In this document: in pieces, positions 8,036 to 14,983 of the stretch
How positions within the stretch are numbered: position 1 is the stretch's first letter
How the letters are laid out: each line of letters starts with the position of its first letter
The notes under the pieces: model-generated
What the model was told of the DNA's origin: nothing
Seen by the model: the letters and a program-made list of their open reading frames with translations, nothing else
The model's database searches: none
Made by a program: the position numbers and the translations under genes
Assembly (NCBI RefSeq): GCF_050402865.1
Contig: NZ_BAABMF010000002.1
Location: forward strand, 1 to 64,000
DNA length: 64,000 nucleotides
Direction of reading: 5' to 3'
From: Clostridium_AF sediminicola
GTDB taxonomy: Bacteria; Bacillota; Clostridia; Clostridiales; Clostridiaceae

Positions 8036-8677
8036 TTAAAAAATTTTTATTTGTTCATATATTTGTCTATCTAAATTCAAAAAAATCATATCTTCTTCAT
8101 CGTAAGGTCGCATAATAGTATTTAATTCACTAATACTTACCTTTGTATCTAACCAATTTTTTTCTTTATTCTTTCTTAATATAACTGGCATTCTATTGTG
8201 AATATTTCGCATTTTTTCATTTGATTCCGTTGTTACAATTGAAAAAGCAGAAAATTCTTCATTATTCTCATTGATAAATCTGTTATAAATACCTGCTATA
8301 GAAAAAATCTCAATATCTTTCAAATAAATTTTGTGTTTTTGTTTTATATTATTAATTTTCTTCCATTCAAAAAAAGCATTCACTGGAATAATACACCTTC
8401 GATTTTGAAAAGATTCCTTGAATATTCCCTTTTCATTAATAGTTTCAGCTCTAGAATTTATCAAAACCTTTTTATTCCAAATTGGAAATCCCCATCTAAA
8501 AACATCAATATTGGTCTTATCTTCTTTATAAATGACTGGTACTGAATTAGTAGGAAATATTTCATTTTTATTAACTTCATTATTTACTTCTGCTGACAAA
8601 TCACACTCTATTCCAAGATAATTATACCGATATACTATATCTCCTATATCACTATCCAGTAAAAATCTACCACACAA
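8036..8677 (-). CDS. SRAP-domain protein (YedK/HMCES family)
   Basis: A 213-residue protein that in its family forms a thiazolidine cross-link to abasic sites in single-stranded DNA through Cys2, protecting stalled replication sites. Family motifs are MCGRF at the start with Cys2, NSRAETI, RRCIIPVNAFFEWK with the active-site Glu, and NIHNRMPVIL with the conserved His. The start is TTG (8675-8677), with AGGAGGT seven bases upstream; Cys2 becomes N-terminal after Met removal. No SOS box is visible upstream. Confidence 0.93.
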   Translation of the reverse strand: MCGRFLLDSDIGDIVYRYNYLGIECDLSAEVNNEVNKNEIFPTNSVPVIYKEDKTNIDVFRWGFPIWNKKVLINSRAETINEKGIFKESFQNRRCIIPVNAFFEWKKINNIKQKHKIYLKDIEIFSIAGIYNRFINENNEEFSAFSIVTTESNEKMRNIHNRMPVILRKNKEKNWLDTKVSISELNTIMRPYDEEDMIFLNLDRQIYEQIKIF

Positions 8678-8728
8678 TAATATTACCTCCTACCTTTAGT
8701 ATTATTACTTATTTTGATTCACAACATT

Positions 8729-9072
8729 TATAAAAGACGAACTAAAATAGTGACAAGTTACAAGTTAATGAAAGAGATCGTTGAAGAATAACTTCTACTA
8801 ATTTCATTCAAAAAATGCTTGAAGATTGCATATTTTTGAATAAAAAGTAGAACTAATCCTTAAGCCGACTCTTAGGATGATTCTCTTGCAGAAAATCTTT
8901 AACTAAGCCTTTGTTAGCTTCGCTAACTGGAATAAGGTGCTTTTGCTACGCAAAAGTAGTCATTTATCTTTTGTTCAATTAAAAGTTTTCGCTTGCGAAA
9001 GGTGTCCACAACTTGTCACTTATCACTTGTAACTTGTCACTATAAATTTCGAACTTATTCGTAATTTATTTC
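8729..9072 (+). repeat. Family-1 hairpin repeat, copy B (most complete)
   Basis: It starts TAAAAGACGAACTA, followed by the short-word end AGTGACAAGTTACAAGTT. The other end is ACTTGTCACTTATCACTTGT and onward, the inverted counterpart. Between them lie hairpin 1 (8879-8897, GATTCTCT/AGAAAATC, one mismatch), hairpin 2 (8913-8927, GTTAGC/GCTAAC), hairpin 3 (8940-8956, CTTTTGC/GCAAAAG) and hairpin 4 (8987-9000, TTTCGC/GCGAAA). Hairpin 5 (9044-9067) closes the right side. It also carries an extra 110-base segment (about 8765-8875) with its own nested dyads. No open reading frame fills it. Not a CRISPR or a coding element. Confidence 0.8.
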
Positions 9073-9112
9073 ACTTGCGTCATTCTTTTCATCTTACTTA
9101 AAATAATACGAT

Positions 9113-9150
9113 AAAATAAAAGATACCTCAAATCGAGATATCTTTATTTT
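9113..9150 (-). terminator. Terminator of the lemA/TPM operon
   Basis: AAAATAAAAGATACCTC pairs with GAGATATCTTTATTTT around a short loop (one mismatch). It lies about 100 bases downstream of the stop at 9255. Confidence 0.8.
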
Positions 9151-9254
9151 ATACCTTAATCAAATAATTTGGAATATTTAACTTATATCACTGCTTTTAA
9201 TTTATTGTAATTTTTCCATTCCTATATTAATTTCTGACTTAAGGATTATAAAAA

Positions 9255-10049
9255 CTACCATCCTCCAGATGATCCTCCTCCACCAGAAGATCCACCTCCA
9301 AAGCCACCGAATCCACCTCCAGAAGATCCACTACCGCCAGAACCGAAACCTCCAAAACCACCGTGTCCACCGTAACCACCAAAGCCACCAGGTCTTCTAC
9401 CACCTCTATTTCTAGGAAAAATTAAAATTATTAATACAATAATTAAAAAAATAATTATAGATGTTATACCAAATTTATCTTCATCATAGTCTAGTTTATA
9501 ATTTATTTTTATATTTTTATCTAATGTTACTCCATACTCTTTAGCTATATATTCAGCAAAAACTGAATACGAATTTTTTAATCCACTATTAAAATCACCA
9601 TTCTTGAATTGTGGAATAGCCAAATCTTCCATAACTCTATTTGTTAAAATATCAGGAACTGCCCCTTCTAATCCTCTACCAACTTCCACTCTCCATTTAT
9701 TGTCGTTTAAAGCTAATAAGATTAATAATCCATTATCTTTACCTTCTTGACCTATACCCCATTCTCTAAACAAACCATTTGCATAACTCTCAATATCTTG
9801 TCCTTCTAAACCATTAATAATAACAATAGTTTCTTGAGCTCCAGTTTTATCTTCAAGCTCTTTACCTACAGACATAACATATTCTTTAGTTTCAACATCT
9901 GTAAGATTACTATAATCATTAACATATTTGTACTGAGTGGGTTTAGGATATTGTAACTCTGCATTTATTTTTATTATAGAAGAACCAATAATATATAAAG
10001 ATAGTAAAACAAATAAACTATTTCTTACCATTTTATTATTCTTTAGCAT
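9255..10049 (-). CDS. TPM-domain membrane protein with Gly/Ser-rich tail (YgcG-like)
   Basis: 264 residues: a signal or anchor at residues 8-30, a TPM (YgcG/CLP_N-like) domain at about 40-175 (VNDYSNLTDVETKEYV, DKTGAQETIVII, GLLILLALNDNKWRVEVGRGLEGAVPD), a second membrane helix at about 195-212, and a Gly/Ser/Phe tail ending SSGGGGSSGGW. TPM proteins of this type often pair with LemA, and the lemA gene lies 50 bases upstream in the same operon. Their biochemical role is poorly defined, with envelope or repair functions suggested. ATG at 10049 has AAGGGG eight bases upstream and is preferred over GTG two codons earlier. Confidence 0.88.
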   Translation of the reverse strand: MLKNNKMVRNSLFVLLSLYIIGSSIIKINAELQYPKPTQYKYVNDYSNLTDVETKEYVMSVGKELEDKTGAQETIVIINGLEGQDIESYANGLFREWGIGQEGKDNGLLILLALNDNKWRVEVGRGLEGAVPDILTNRVMEDLAIPQFKNGDFNSGLKNSYSVFAEYIAKEYGVTLDKNIKINYKLDYDEDKFGITSIIIFLIIVLIILIFPRNRGGRRPGGFGGYGGHGGFGGFGSGGSGSSGGGFGGFGGGSSGGGGSSGGW

Positions 10050-10099
10050 AAACACAACCCCTTATTTTTCTATTTTAAGCATATAAGATTGAACATGCC

Positions 10100-10690
10100 T
10101 TAACTAGAAAAATCAACCTTTGGTACTTCTTTAGCTCCTTCAGAAGCTTTGTAGTAATCCTTTTGTTCAAATCTAAAAATACCGGCAATTATTGAATCAG
10201 GAAATTTTCTTACTGTTGTATTATAAATTTCAACACCCGCATTATAATCTTGTCTAGCGATATTAATTCTATTCTCAGTTCCTTCTAAAGCGACTGTCAA
10301 ATCCTTAAAATTTTGATTTGATTTTAAATCAGGATAGTTCTCAACTACTACTAATAGCCTTGATAATGCTGAAGAAAGTTCACTGTCAGCATTAGCTTTT
10401 TCTTTAACTGTTTGGGCTCCTCCTAATTTAGATCTAGCATTAGCAATCTCTGTAAAAATTTCTTTTTCCTGAGCTGCATATCCTTTTACTGTATTAACTA
10501 AATTAGGTACTAAATCGCTTCTTCTTTGAAGTTGAGTATCAATATTAGATTCAACTTTTTTTACATTTTGTTCTAAGCTCACCAATTTGTTATATGTACT
10601 AATCATACCAAAAATAGATATTACAATAACTATTAATATAACCACAACTACAGATAAAAATATTGATTTGTTTTTCATTTTTTTACTCAT
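10100..10690 (-). CDS. lemA: LemA family protein
   Basis: A 196-residue protein with an N-terminal membrane helix at residues 9-30 and a long helical domain outside. The LemA signature is clear: TYNKLVSLEQNVKKVESNID, then RRSDLVPNLVNTVKGYAAQE, then YNAGVEIYNTTVRKFPDSII. A ribosome site of several G lies upstream of the ATG. It forms an operon with the TPM gene, a recurrent pairing in bacteria. The function of LemA is not well established. Repeat copy C sits directly upstream and must contain or lie beside its promoter. Confidence 0.93.
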   Translation of the reverse strand: MSKKMKNKSIFLSVVVVILIVIVISIFGMISTYNKLVSLEQNVKKVESNIDTQLQRRSDLVPNLVNTVKGYAAQEKEIFTEIANARSKLGGAQTVKEKANADSELSSALSRLLVVVENYPDLKSNQNFKDLTVALEGTENRINIARQDYNAGVEIYNTTVRKFPDSIIAGIFRFEQKDYYKASEGAKEVPKVDFSS

Positions 10691-10707
10691 ATTATTACCC
10701 CCTTTTT

Positions 10708-10969
10708 ATAAATTGCGAAGAAAAACGCTTCGCAATTTATAGTGAAGAGTTAAGAGTTAAAAGTTAAGAGTTGTGGACACCTTTCGTAAGCGAAAGCTTT
10801 TAATTATATAAAAGATTAAATTACTTCCTTTTGCATTAGCAAAAGTTCCTTATTCCAGTTAGCATTGCTAACAAAGGCTTAGTTAAAGATTTTCTACAAG
10901 AAAATCAACCTTAACTTTTAACTCTTCACTTTTAACTCTTAACTCTTACTAATATAGTTCGTCTTTTAT
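10708..10969 (-). repeat. Family-1 hairpin repeat, copy C (inverted)
   Basis: Read on the reverse strand it follows the same order as copy B. It opens TAAAAGACGAACTATATTAG, then runs of AAGAGTTAAGAGTTAAAAG type. Hairpin 1 is at 10888-10906 (GATTTTCT/AGAAAATC, perfect), hairpin 2 at 10858-10872 (GTTAGC/GCTAAC), hairpin 3 at 10828-10845 (CTTTTGC/GCAAAAG), and hairpin 4 at 10781-10796 (CTTTCG/CGAAAG). The matching inverted short-word end follows, then a perfect 13-bp hairpin 5 at 10708-10740 (ATAAATTGCGAAG/CTTCGCAATTTAT). The terminal words differ from those of copy B. Confidence 0.82.
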
Positions 10970-11151
10970 TTCTATTCCGAATTATTATTCCTATAATATT
11001 TTACTCATATATAAACTATTGTATTCTATATTATTGTTATAAATTACATTTTTCATACTAGTGTTTATAGTATTTATTTTATTAAAATTATTTTTTATTA
11101 TATAGGTAATTATTGACTATAAACTGAATAAATATATCATAGGTGATGTTT
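10970..11151. other. Intergenic region, promoter of the sigma-factor gene
   Basis: Very AT-rich sequence between repeat copy C and the plus-strand sigma-factor gene. It includes the ribosome site AGGTGAT at 11142-11148. No confident promoter or further gene is recognised. Confidence 0.35.
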
Positions 11152-11994
11152 ATGAATAATACTACTATGCACTACGATAATTTAAATAATGAAGAATTAT
11201 TAAAAACTTATAAGACTAATAATGATTTAAATGCAAGAGAAGAATTAATCGTAAGAAATCTTCCATTGGTAAAAAGATTAGCAAACAAGAGAATGAATTT
11301 TTCTAGTCTATCTTATGAAGATCTAGTACAGGAAGGAGTACTTGGATTAATCTATGGAATAGAAAAATATGATCCCAGCTTTGGAACTAAATTCTCTACC
11401 TATGTTTTTTACTGGATATTGGAGGTTATTGACAGATCAATCTATAATAAAGGCTCATTCATAAGGTTTCCTATGCACATGATCGAAAAAATGAATAAAA
11501 TAAACAAATTAGAAAAAGAAAATTCTGAAAAACTTATCTACTCTGAAAAAGAGATTTGTGATAAAGTTGGTATATCTAAAAATGAATATAATGCAATAAA
11601 ATATTATTATAGCTATTATAGAAATATTACCTCTTTAAACAAATATATAAACGATGCGAATTGTGAAAATGATAGCCAATTAATAGATTTTGTCTCAGAG
11701 AGTAATGACTTATACGATATCGACAAGAAGGAAAATGATTTTTCAAGTGTCGAAGAAAATATTATTAATAATGCTTTAAGAAATGAACTAATGCATTTGT
11801 TAACAACTTTAACTGAGAGAGAGGAAAAAATTTTAAGACTACGATATGGTTTAGATGATGACCATCCAAGAACACTTGAAGAGATAGGACAAATATTCAA
11901 TCTTACTCGTGAAAGAATTCGTCAAATTGAGAGTAAGGCACTGAGAAAGTTAAAACATCCTATTAGGGCTAGAAGACTAAAAGACTTTGTATAA
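11152..11994 (+). CDS. RpoD-like sigma-70 factor lacking region 1
   Basis: A 280-residue sigma factor. Region 2 covers about residues 30-110 (NLPLVKRLANKRMNF, SYEDLVQEGVLGLIYGIEKYDP, the core-binding and -10 recognition part). Region 3 is a short helical part around 115-165. Region 4 is at about 215-275 with LTEREEKILRLRYGL and the HTH TLEEIGQIFNLTRERIRQIE, close to that of the main vegetative sigma factor. Regions 1.1 and 1.2 are absent, so it is a group-2/3-like alternative factor likely reading a -35 near TTGACA. The ATG at 11152 has AGGTGAT five bases ahead. The gene is monocistronic between repeat copies C and D. Its regulon is unknown. Confidence 0.88.
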   Translation: MNNTTMHYDNLNNEELLKTYKTNNDLNAREELIVRNLPLVKRLANKRMNFSSLSYEDLVQEGVLGLIYGIEKYDPSFGTKFSTYVFYWILEVIDRSIYNKGSFIRFPMHMIEKMNKINKLEKENSEKLIYSEKEICDKVGISKNEYNAIKYYYSYYRNITSLNKYINDANCENDSQLIDFVSESNDLYDIDKKENDFSSVEENIINNALRNELMHLLTTLTEREEKILRLRYGLDDDHPRTLEEIGQIFNLTRERIRQIESKALRKLKHPIRARRLKDFV

Positions 11995-12021
11995 AAGATC
12001 ATAAGCATATATACAATTTAT

Positions 12022-12216
12022 TGTTAACAGTTTACGGTGTACAGTTTACAGTAAAGGAGGATTTTCTTACAGAAAATCTTTAACTAAGCCTTTATTAGCT
12101 TTGCTAACTGAGGCAAAGTACTTATACTAACACATAAGGAAAAACCTTAAATTTAGGCTTTTGCTTGCGAAAGCTTCCGATACTGTCTACTGAACGCTGA
12201 AAACTGTCAACTGTTA
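12022..12216 (+). repeat. Family-1 hairpin repeat, copy D
   Basis: Ends are AACAGTTTACGGTGTACAGT and, inverted, ACTGTCAACTGTT, again specific to this copy. Hairpin 1 at 12060-12078 is GATTTTCT/AGAAAATC. Hairpin 2 at 12095-12107 is TTAGC/GCTAA. Position 3 is replaced by TAAGG/CCTTA. Hairpin 4 at 12157-12174 is GCTTTTGC/GCGAAAGC with a G-T pair. It fills the gap between the convergent sigma-factor and reductase genes. Confidence 0.78.
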
Positions 12217-12220
12217 AAAG

Positions 12221-12958
12221 TTATATTCCTCCATCTATATTAATAACTTGAGCAGTTATATATGAAGATTCATCGCTGGCAAGAAAAACTGCTAATTTAG
12301 CAACTTCTTCTACTTTCCCAAATCTCATTATAGGAATCTCACTCGTTAATTCGTTTTTTTCATCATCATTCATCCAGCTATTCATTTCTGTATCAATAAT
12401 CCCTGGTGAAATAGCATTAACTCTAATACCATTTGGAGCTAATTCCTTCCCTAGCGCTTTTGTAAAAGCATTTATGCCACCTTTTGATGCTGAATATATA
12501 ACCTCGCATGAACCTCCTGTATTTCCCCACATAGAAGAAATATTAATTATTGAACCCTTTTTATTAAAAATCATTTTATTTACTGCATGTCTACTAATAT
12601 TAAAAACACTCTTAAGATTAACATTTATTAAATCATCCCAATTTGATTCCTCCATATCTATAAATAATCCAACCTTAGATATTCCTGCATTATTAATAAC
12701 AATATCAATTTTCCCAAACTTTTCTATAACTTTTTCTATTAGCAATTTAGCGAAATCATATTTGCTTACATCTCCCTTTATTGCAATTGCATAACCACCT
12801 ATGCTTTTAATTTCTTCTAAAGTTTTCTCAGCTGCAGAATCGTTTTTAACATAATTTATTACAACAAAAGCTCCTTCTGTTGAAAATTCCTTTGCAATTG
12901 CACTTCCTATTCCTCTACTAGCCCCTGTTATAAGTGCTACTTTTCCCTTTAATTTCAT
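12221..12958 (-). CDS. Short-chain dehydrogenase, FabG-like (possibly YmfI-type)
   Basis: A 245-residue cytoplasmic SDR. It has the NAD(P)-binding TGASRGIG at residues 12-19, NNAG near 88, catalytic Ser (SSMWGNTGGS), YSASKGG with Tyr and Lys, and the SPGIIDTEMN loop. FabG reduces 3-oxoacyl-ACP in fatty acid synthesis. The SSMWG...SCEV.YSASKG pattern is closer to YmfI, the SDR that acts in elongation factor P modification in Bacillus. No fab or efp gene is nearby, so the substrate is left open. Confidence 0.85.
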   Translation of the reverse strand: MKLKGKVALITGASRGIGSAIAKEFSTEGAFVVINYVKNDSAAEKTLEEIKSIGGYAIAIKGDVSKYDFAKLLIEKVIEKFGKIDIVINNAGISKVGLFIDMEESNWDDLINVNLKSVFNISRHAVNKMIFNKKGSIINISSMWGNTGGSCEVIYSASKGGINAFTKALGKELAPNGIRVNAISPGIIDTEMNSWMNDDEKNELTSEIPIMRFGKVEEVAKLAVFLASDESSYITAQVINIDGGI

Positions 12959-13138
12959 AAATCCACCTCACGATTTTAATTAATTCTTAAGAATTCAAAA
13001 TTAATAATTACTTAATGATACCTTCTTATTTACTACCTTGTAATTTACATCTAAAAAATAAAACTGTCAATAAAGAGTTTTTATTGTAAAGCTTAATTTA
13101 TACTTGCCAAAATCTTAGGATTAAATTAAGGTTATTTA

Positions 13139-13171
13139 ACAAAAAAAAAATTGCAGGCTAACCCTGCAATT
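13139..13171 (-). terminator. Terminator of the ferredoxin gene
   Basis: TTGCAGG/CCTGCAA stem with a long T-run on the reverse strand, immediately after the ferredoxin stop at 13175. Confidence 0.93.
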
Positions 13172-13174
13172 TTT

Positions 13175-13345
13175 TTATTCTGGTACAGGTGCATCAACTG
13201 GACATACACTTGCACATGCTCCGCAATCAATGCAAGTATTAGGATCGATAACATAATTTTCGTCACCTTCACTTATTGCATTTACTGGGCATTCTGGTTC
13301 ACAAGCGCCACATTTAATACATACATCCTTTATGATATAAGCCAT
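13175..13345 (-). CDS. 2[4Fe-4S] ferredoxin
   Basis: A 56-residue clostridial-type ferredoxin on the reverse strand, starting MAYIIKDVCIKCGACEPECP and ending CPVDAPVPE. Two CxxCxxCxxxCP motifs (Cys 9, 12, 15, 19 and 38, 41, 44, 48) each bind a cubane cluster, giving a low-potential one-electron carrier for fermentative enzymes and hydrogenase. An AGGAGG-type site precedes the ATG at 13343-13345. The gene is monocistronic with a strong terminator. An open frame on the opposite strand at 13151-13369 is only its shadow. Confidence 0.95.
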   Translation of the reverse strand: MAYIIKDVCIKCGACEPECPVNAISEGDENYVIDPNTCIDCGACASVCPVDAPVPE

Positions 13346-13682
13346 AAGAAAACCTCCTATTTTAGATAAACAGTACGTAACTAAACTTATACATTAATAT
13401 AAAACAAATTTTCGATGTTTTTCTAATGCACAAAATATTCGTCTCAATTGTTTATCATTTTATTATACATCACATAAGTATGATTAACATATTTTAAATA
13501 TTATATACTAGGTTAAATATTTTTAAATTTTATCTAAAAAAATTAATAATTATTAATTAAAGATTTATCATATAATATAATTATTAATATTTTTAAATAA
13601 GTTTCTTGAATCTATAGAAAAATCATTTAATTAATTATAAAATATATGTTAATATATAGAATAAATCTAGGGAGGTAATAAA
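13346..13682. other. Intergenic region between divergent ferredoxin and OCD-like genes
   Basis: 337 very AT-rich bases that must hold both promoters. An AGATAAAC word lies near 13365. The plus-strand gene is preceded by GGGAGG at 13670-13675. No further gene, riboswitch or terminator is recognised. Confidence 0.4.
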
Positions 13683-14768
13683 ATGAAATTTGAATTGCCG
13701 AGTTATTCACATCCTGATTTCTCAGTTGAACCATTTATAACTTATCCAAATGTAACGCTAATATCAGTAGTTAAAAATGGTGTTGCACCTGAAAATTATC
13801 ATGCAATGTCAATTTACCCTGAATATTTTAAGGTTGATGATAAATGGATATTGGCAAATGAGAGTAGAATGGATTGTGTTCCTGTATATAAAAATGATGG
13901 TACAATATCTGTGGTAGAGTTTAGAAATTTGAAGATTGGTGATAAAGTTGTAGTTGGTAGAACTGAAGATGGCTCAGAAGGTATCTACCTTCATTCTACA
14001 GGATTCTTAACTTCAAATGCAAATTCAGATGTTTTCGCATTCAGAGCTGGACGTTCAAGAGAAACAGCTTATTCTAGGGATTATGATAAACTATATGAAT
14101 TGCTTAAATATGAAAAGGAACATGGTTATATAGTTTGGGTTTTAGGTCCTGCAGTAGTATTTGATTATGATTCACGAAAAGCTTTATCATCACTTATAGA
14201 AAATGGTTATGTCGATGCAGTTTTAGCTGGTAATGCAATGGCAACTCACGATCTTGAAGCAGGTCTCTTAGGAACTGCACTTGGCCAAGATATTTATTCA
14301 CAAAAATCTATGCTTTTGGGTCACTATAATCATTTAGATTTATTAAACAAAGCAAGAGAGGCAGGTAGTTTAAATGATTTGATAGAAAATCATAACATAA
14401 AAGAAAGTGTTGTAAAATCTTGCATAGAAAATAATGTGCCGTTGGTTTTAGCTGGTTCTATCCGAGATGATGGTCCGCTGCCTCCAGTCTTTGCTAATGT
14501 CTATGATGCTCAAGATGAAATGCGTAAACATACTCGAAAAGCAACTACTTTAATTTGTCTTGCAACTACACTGCATACAATAGCCTCAGGAAACATGACA
14601 CCTTCATATACTGTAAAGGAGGGTGCAGTCCGACCTGTATATATATACAGTATAGATATAGCGGAATTTGCCGTTAATAAGCTTAGAGACAGAGGAACAT
14701 TAGAAGTAACTACTATGGTTACAAATGTACAGGATTTCTTAGTACATTTGAAAAATAACCTACTATAA
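13683..14768 (+). CDS. LOR/SDH-domain protein (TIGR00300 type), probable ornithine cyclodeaminase
   Basis: A 361-residue soluble protein. The C-terminal two thirds match the TIGR00300/LOR-SDH family: VWVLGPAVVFDYDSRKALS, NAMATHDLEAGLLGT, GHYNHLDLLNKAREAGS, LAGSIRDDGPLPPV, HTIASGNMTPS and DRGTLEVTTMVTNVQDFL. An archaeal member and the C-terminal part of cyanobacterial AgrE act as ornithine cyclodeaminases, making proline and ammonia. The N-terminal 120 residues look unlike the usual N-terminal domain and contain no arginine-dihydrolase motifs. Ornithine-to-proline conversion would fit amino-acid fermentation. GGGAGG precedes the ATG. Repeat copy E begins at the base after the stop codon. Confidence 0.75.
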   Translation: MKFELPSYSHPDFSVEPFITYPNVTLISVVKNGVAPENYHAMSIYPEYFKVDDKWILANESRMDCVPVYKNDGTISVVEFRNLKIGDKVVVGRTEDGSEGIYLHSTGFLTSNANSDVFAFRAGRSRETAYSRDYDKLYELLKYEKEHGYIVWVLGPAVVFDYDSRKALSSLIENGYVDAVLAGNAMATHDLEAGLLGTALGQDIYSQKSMLLGHYNHLDLLNKAREAGSLNDLIENHNIKESVVKSCIENNVPLVLAGSIRDDGPLPPVFANVYDAQDEMRKHTRKATTLICLATTLHTIASGNMTPSYTVKEGAVRPVYIYSIDIAEFAVNKLRDRGTLEVTTMVTNVQDFLVHLKNNLL

Positions 14769-14966
14769 TCAATGCACAATTAAAGATCATTTTCTTGCAG
14801 AAAATCTTTGAATTAAGCCTTTATCTGCTTAGCAGATTGGAATAATGTATTTTACTGCCGCAAAAGAAATCATTAATTTTTAATTATTTTTTCGTCTTTT
14901 ATATAATTAAAAGCTTTCGTGTAAACGAAATGTGTCTACAATTGTGAATCGTGAATTGTGCATTGA
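14769..14966 (+). repeat. Family-1 hairpin repeat, copy E
   Basis: Ends TCAATGCACAATT and AATTGTGCATTGA are exact inverted repeats. Hairpin 1 is at 14789-14805 (ATTTTCT/AGAAAAT). Hairpin 2 at 14823-14837 is ATCTGC/GCAGAT, where other copies have GTTAGC/GCTAAC, a set of compensatory changes. Position 3 is decayed. Hairpin 4 at 14915-14930 is TTTCGT/ACGAAA against CGC/GCG elsewhere. The right end lies 17 bases before the start codon of the CDF transporter. Confidence 0.82.
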
Positions 14967-14983
14967 AAAAAGGGGGCATCCGG

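Noticed and set aside
8749..9040. Tandem short words at repeat ends taken as a CRISPR array
   Set aside because: The words are about seven bases, lack unique spacers of constant length and mirror each other across the element. No cas gene is near.
12001..12021. Third copy of family 2 at ATAAGCATATATAC
   Set aside because: Only one arm-like word is present and no inverted partner lies within 300 bases.
13151..13369. 72-residue plus-strand frame
   Set aside because: It is the complement of the ferredoxin gene, whose eight Cys motifs and ribosome site on the other strand are decisive.
14951..14983. Longer N-terminus for the CDF transporter
   Set aside because: The extra 11 codons lie mostly in the short-word end of repeat copy E. 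The TTG at 14984 follows a clear ribosome site and matches the expected protein start.
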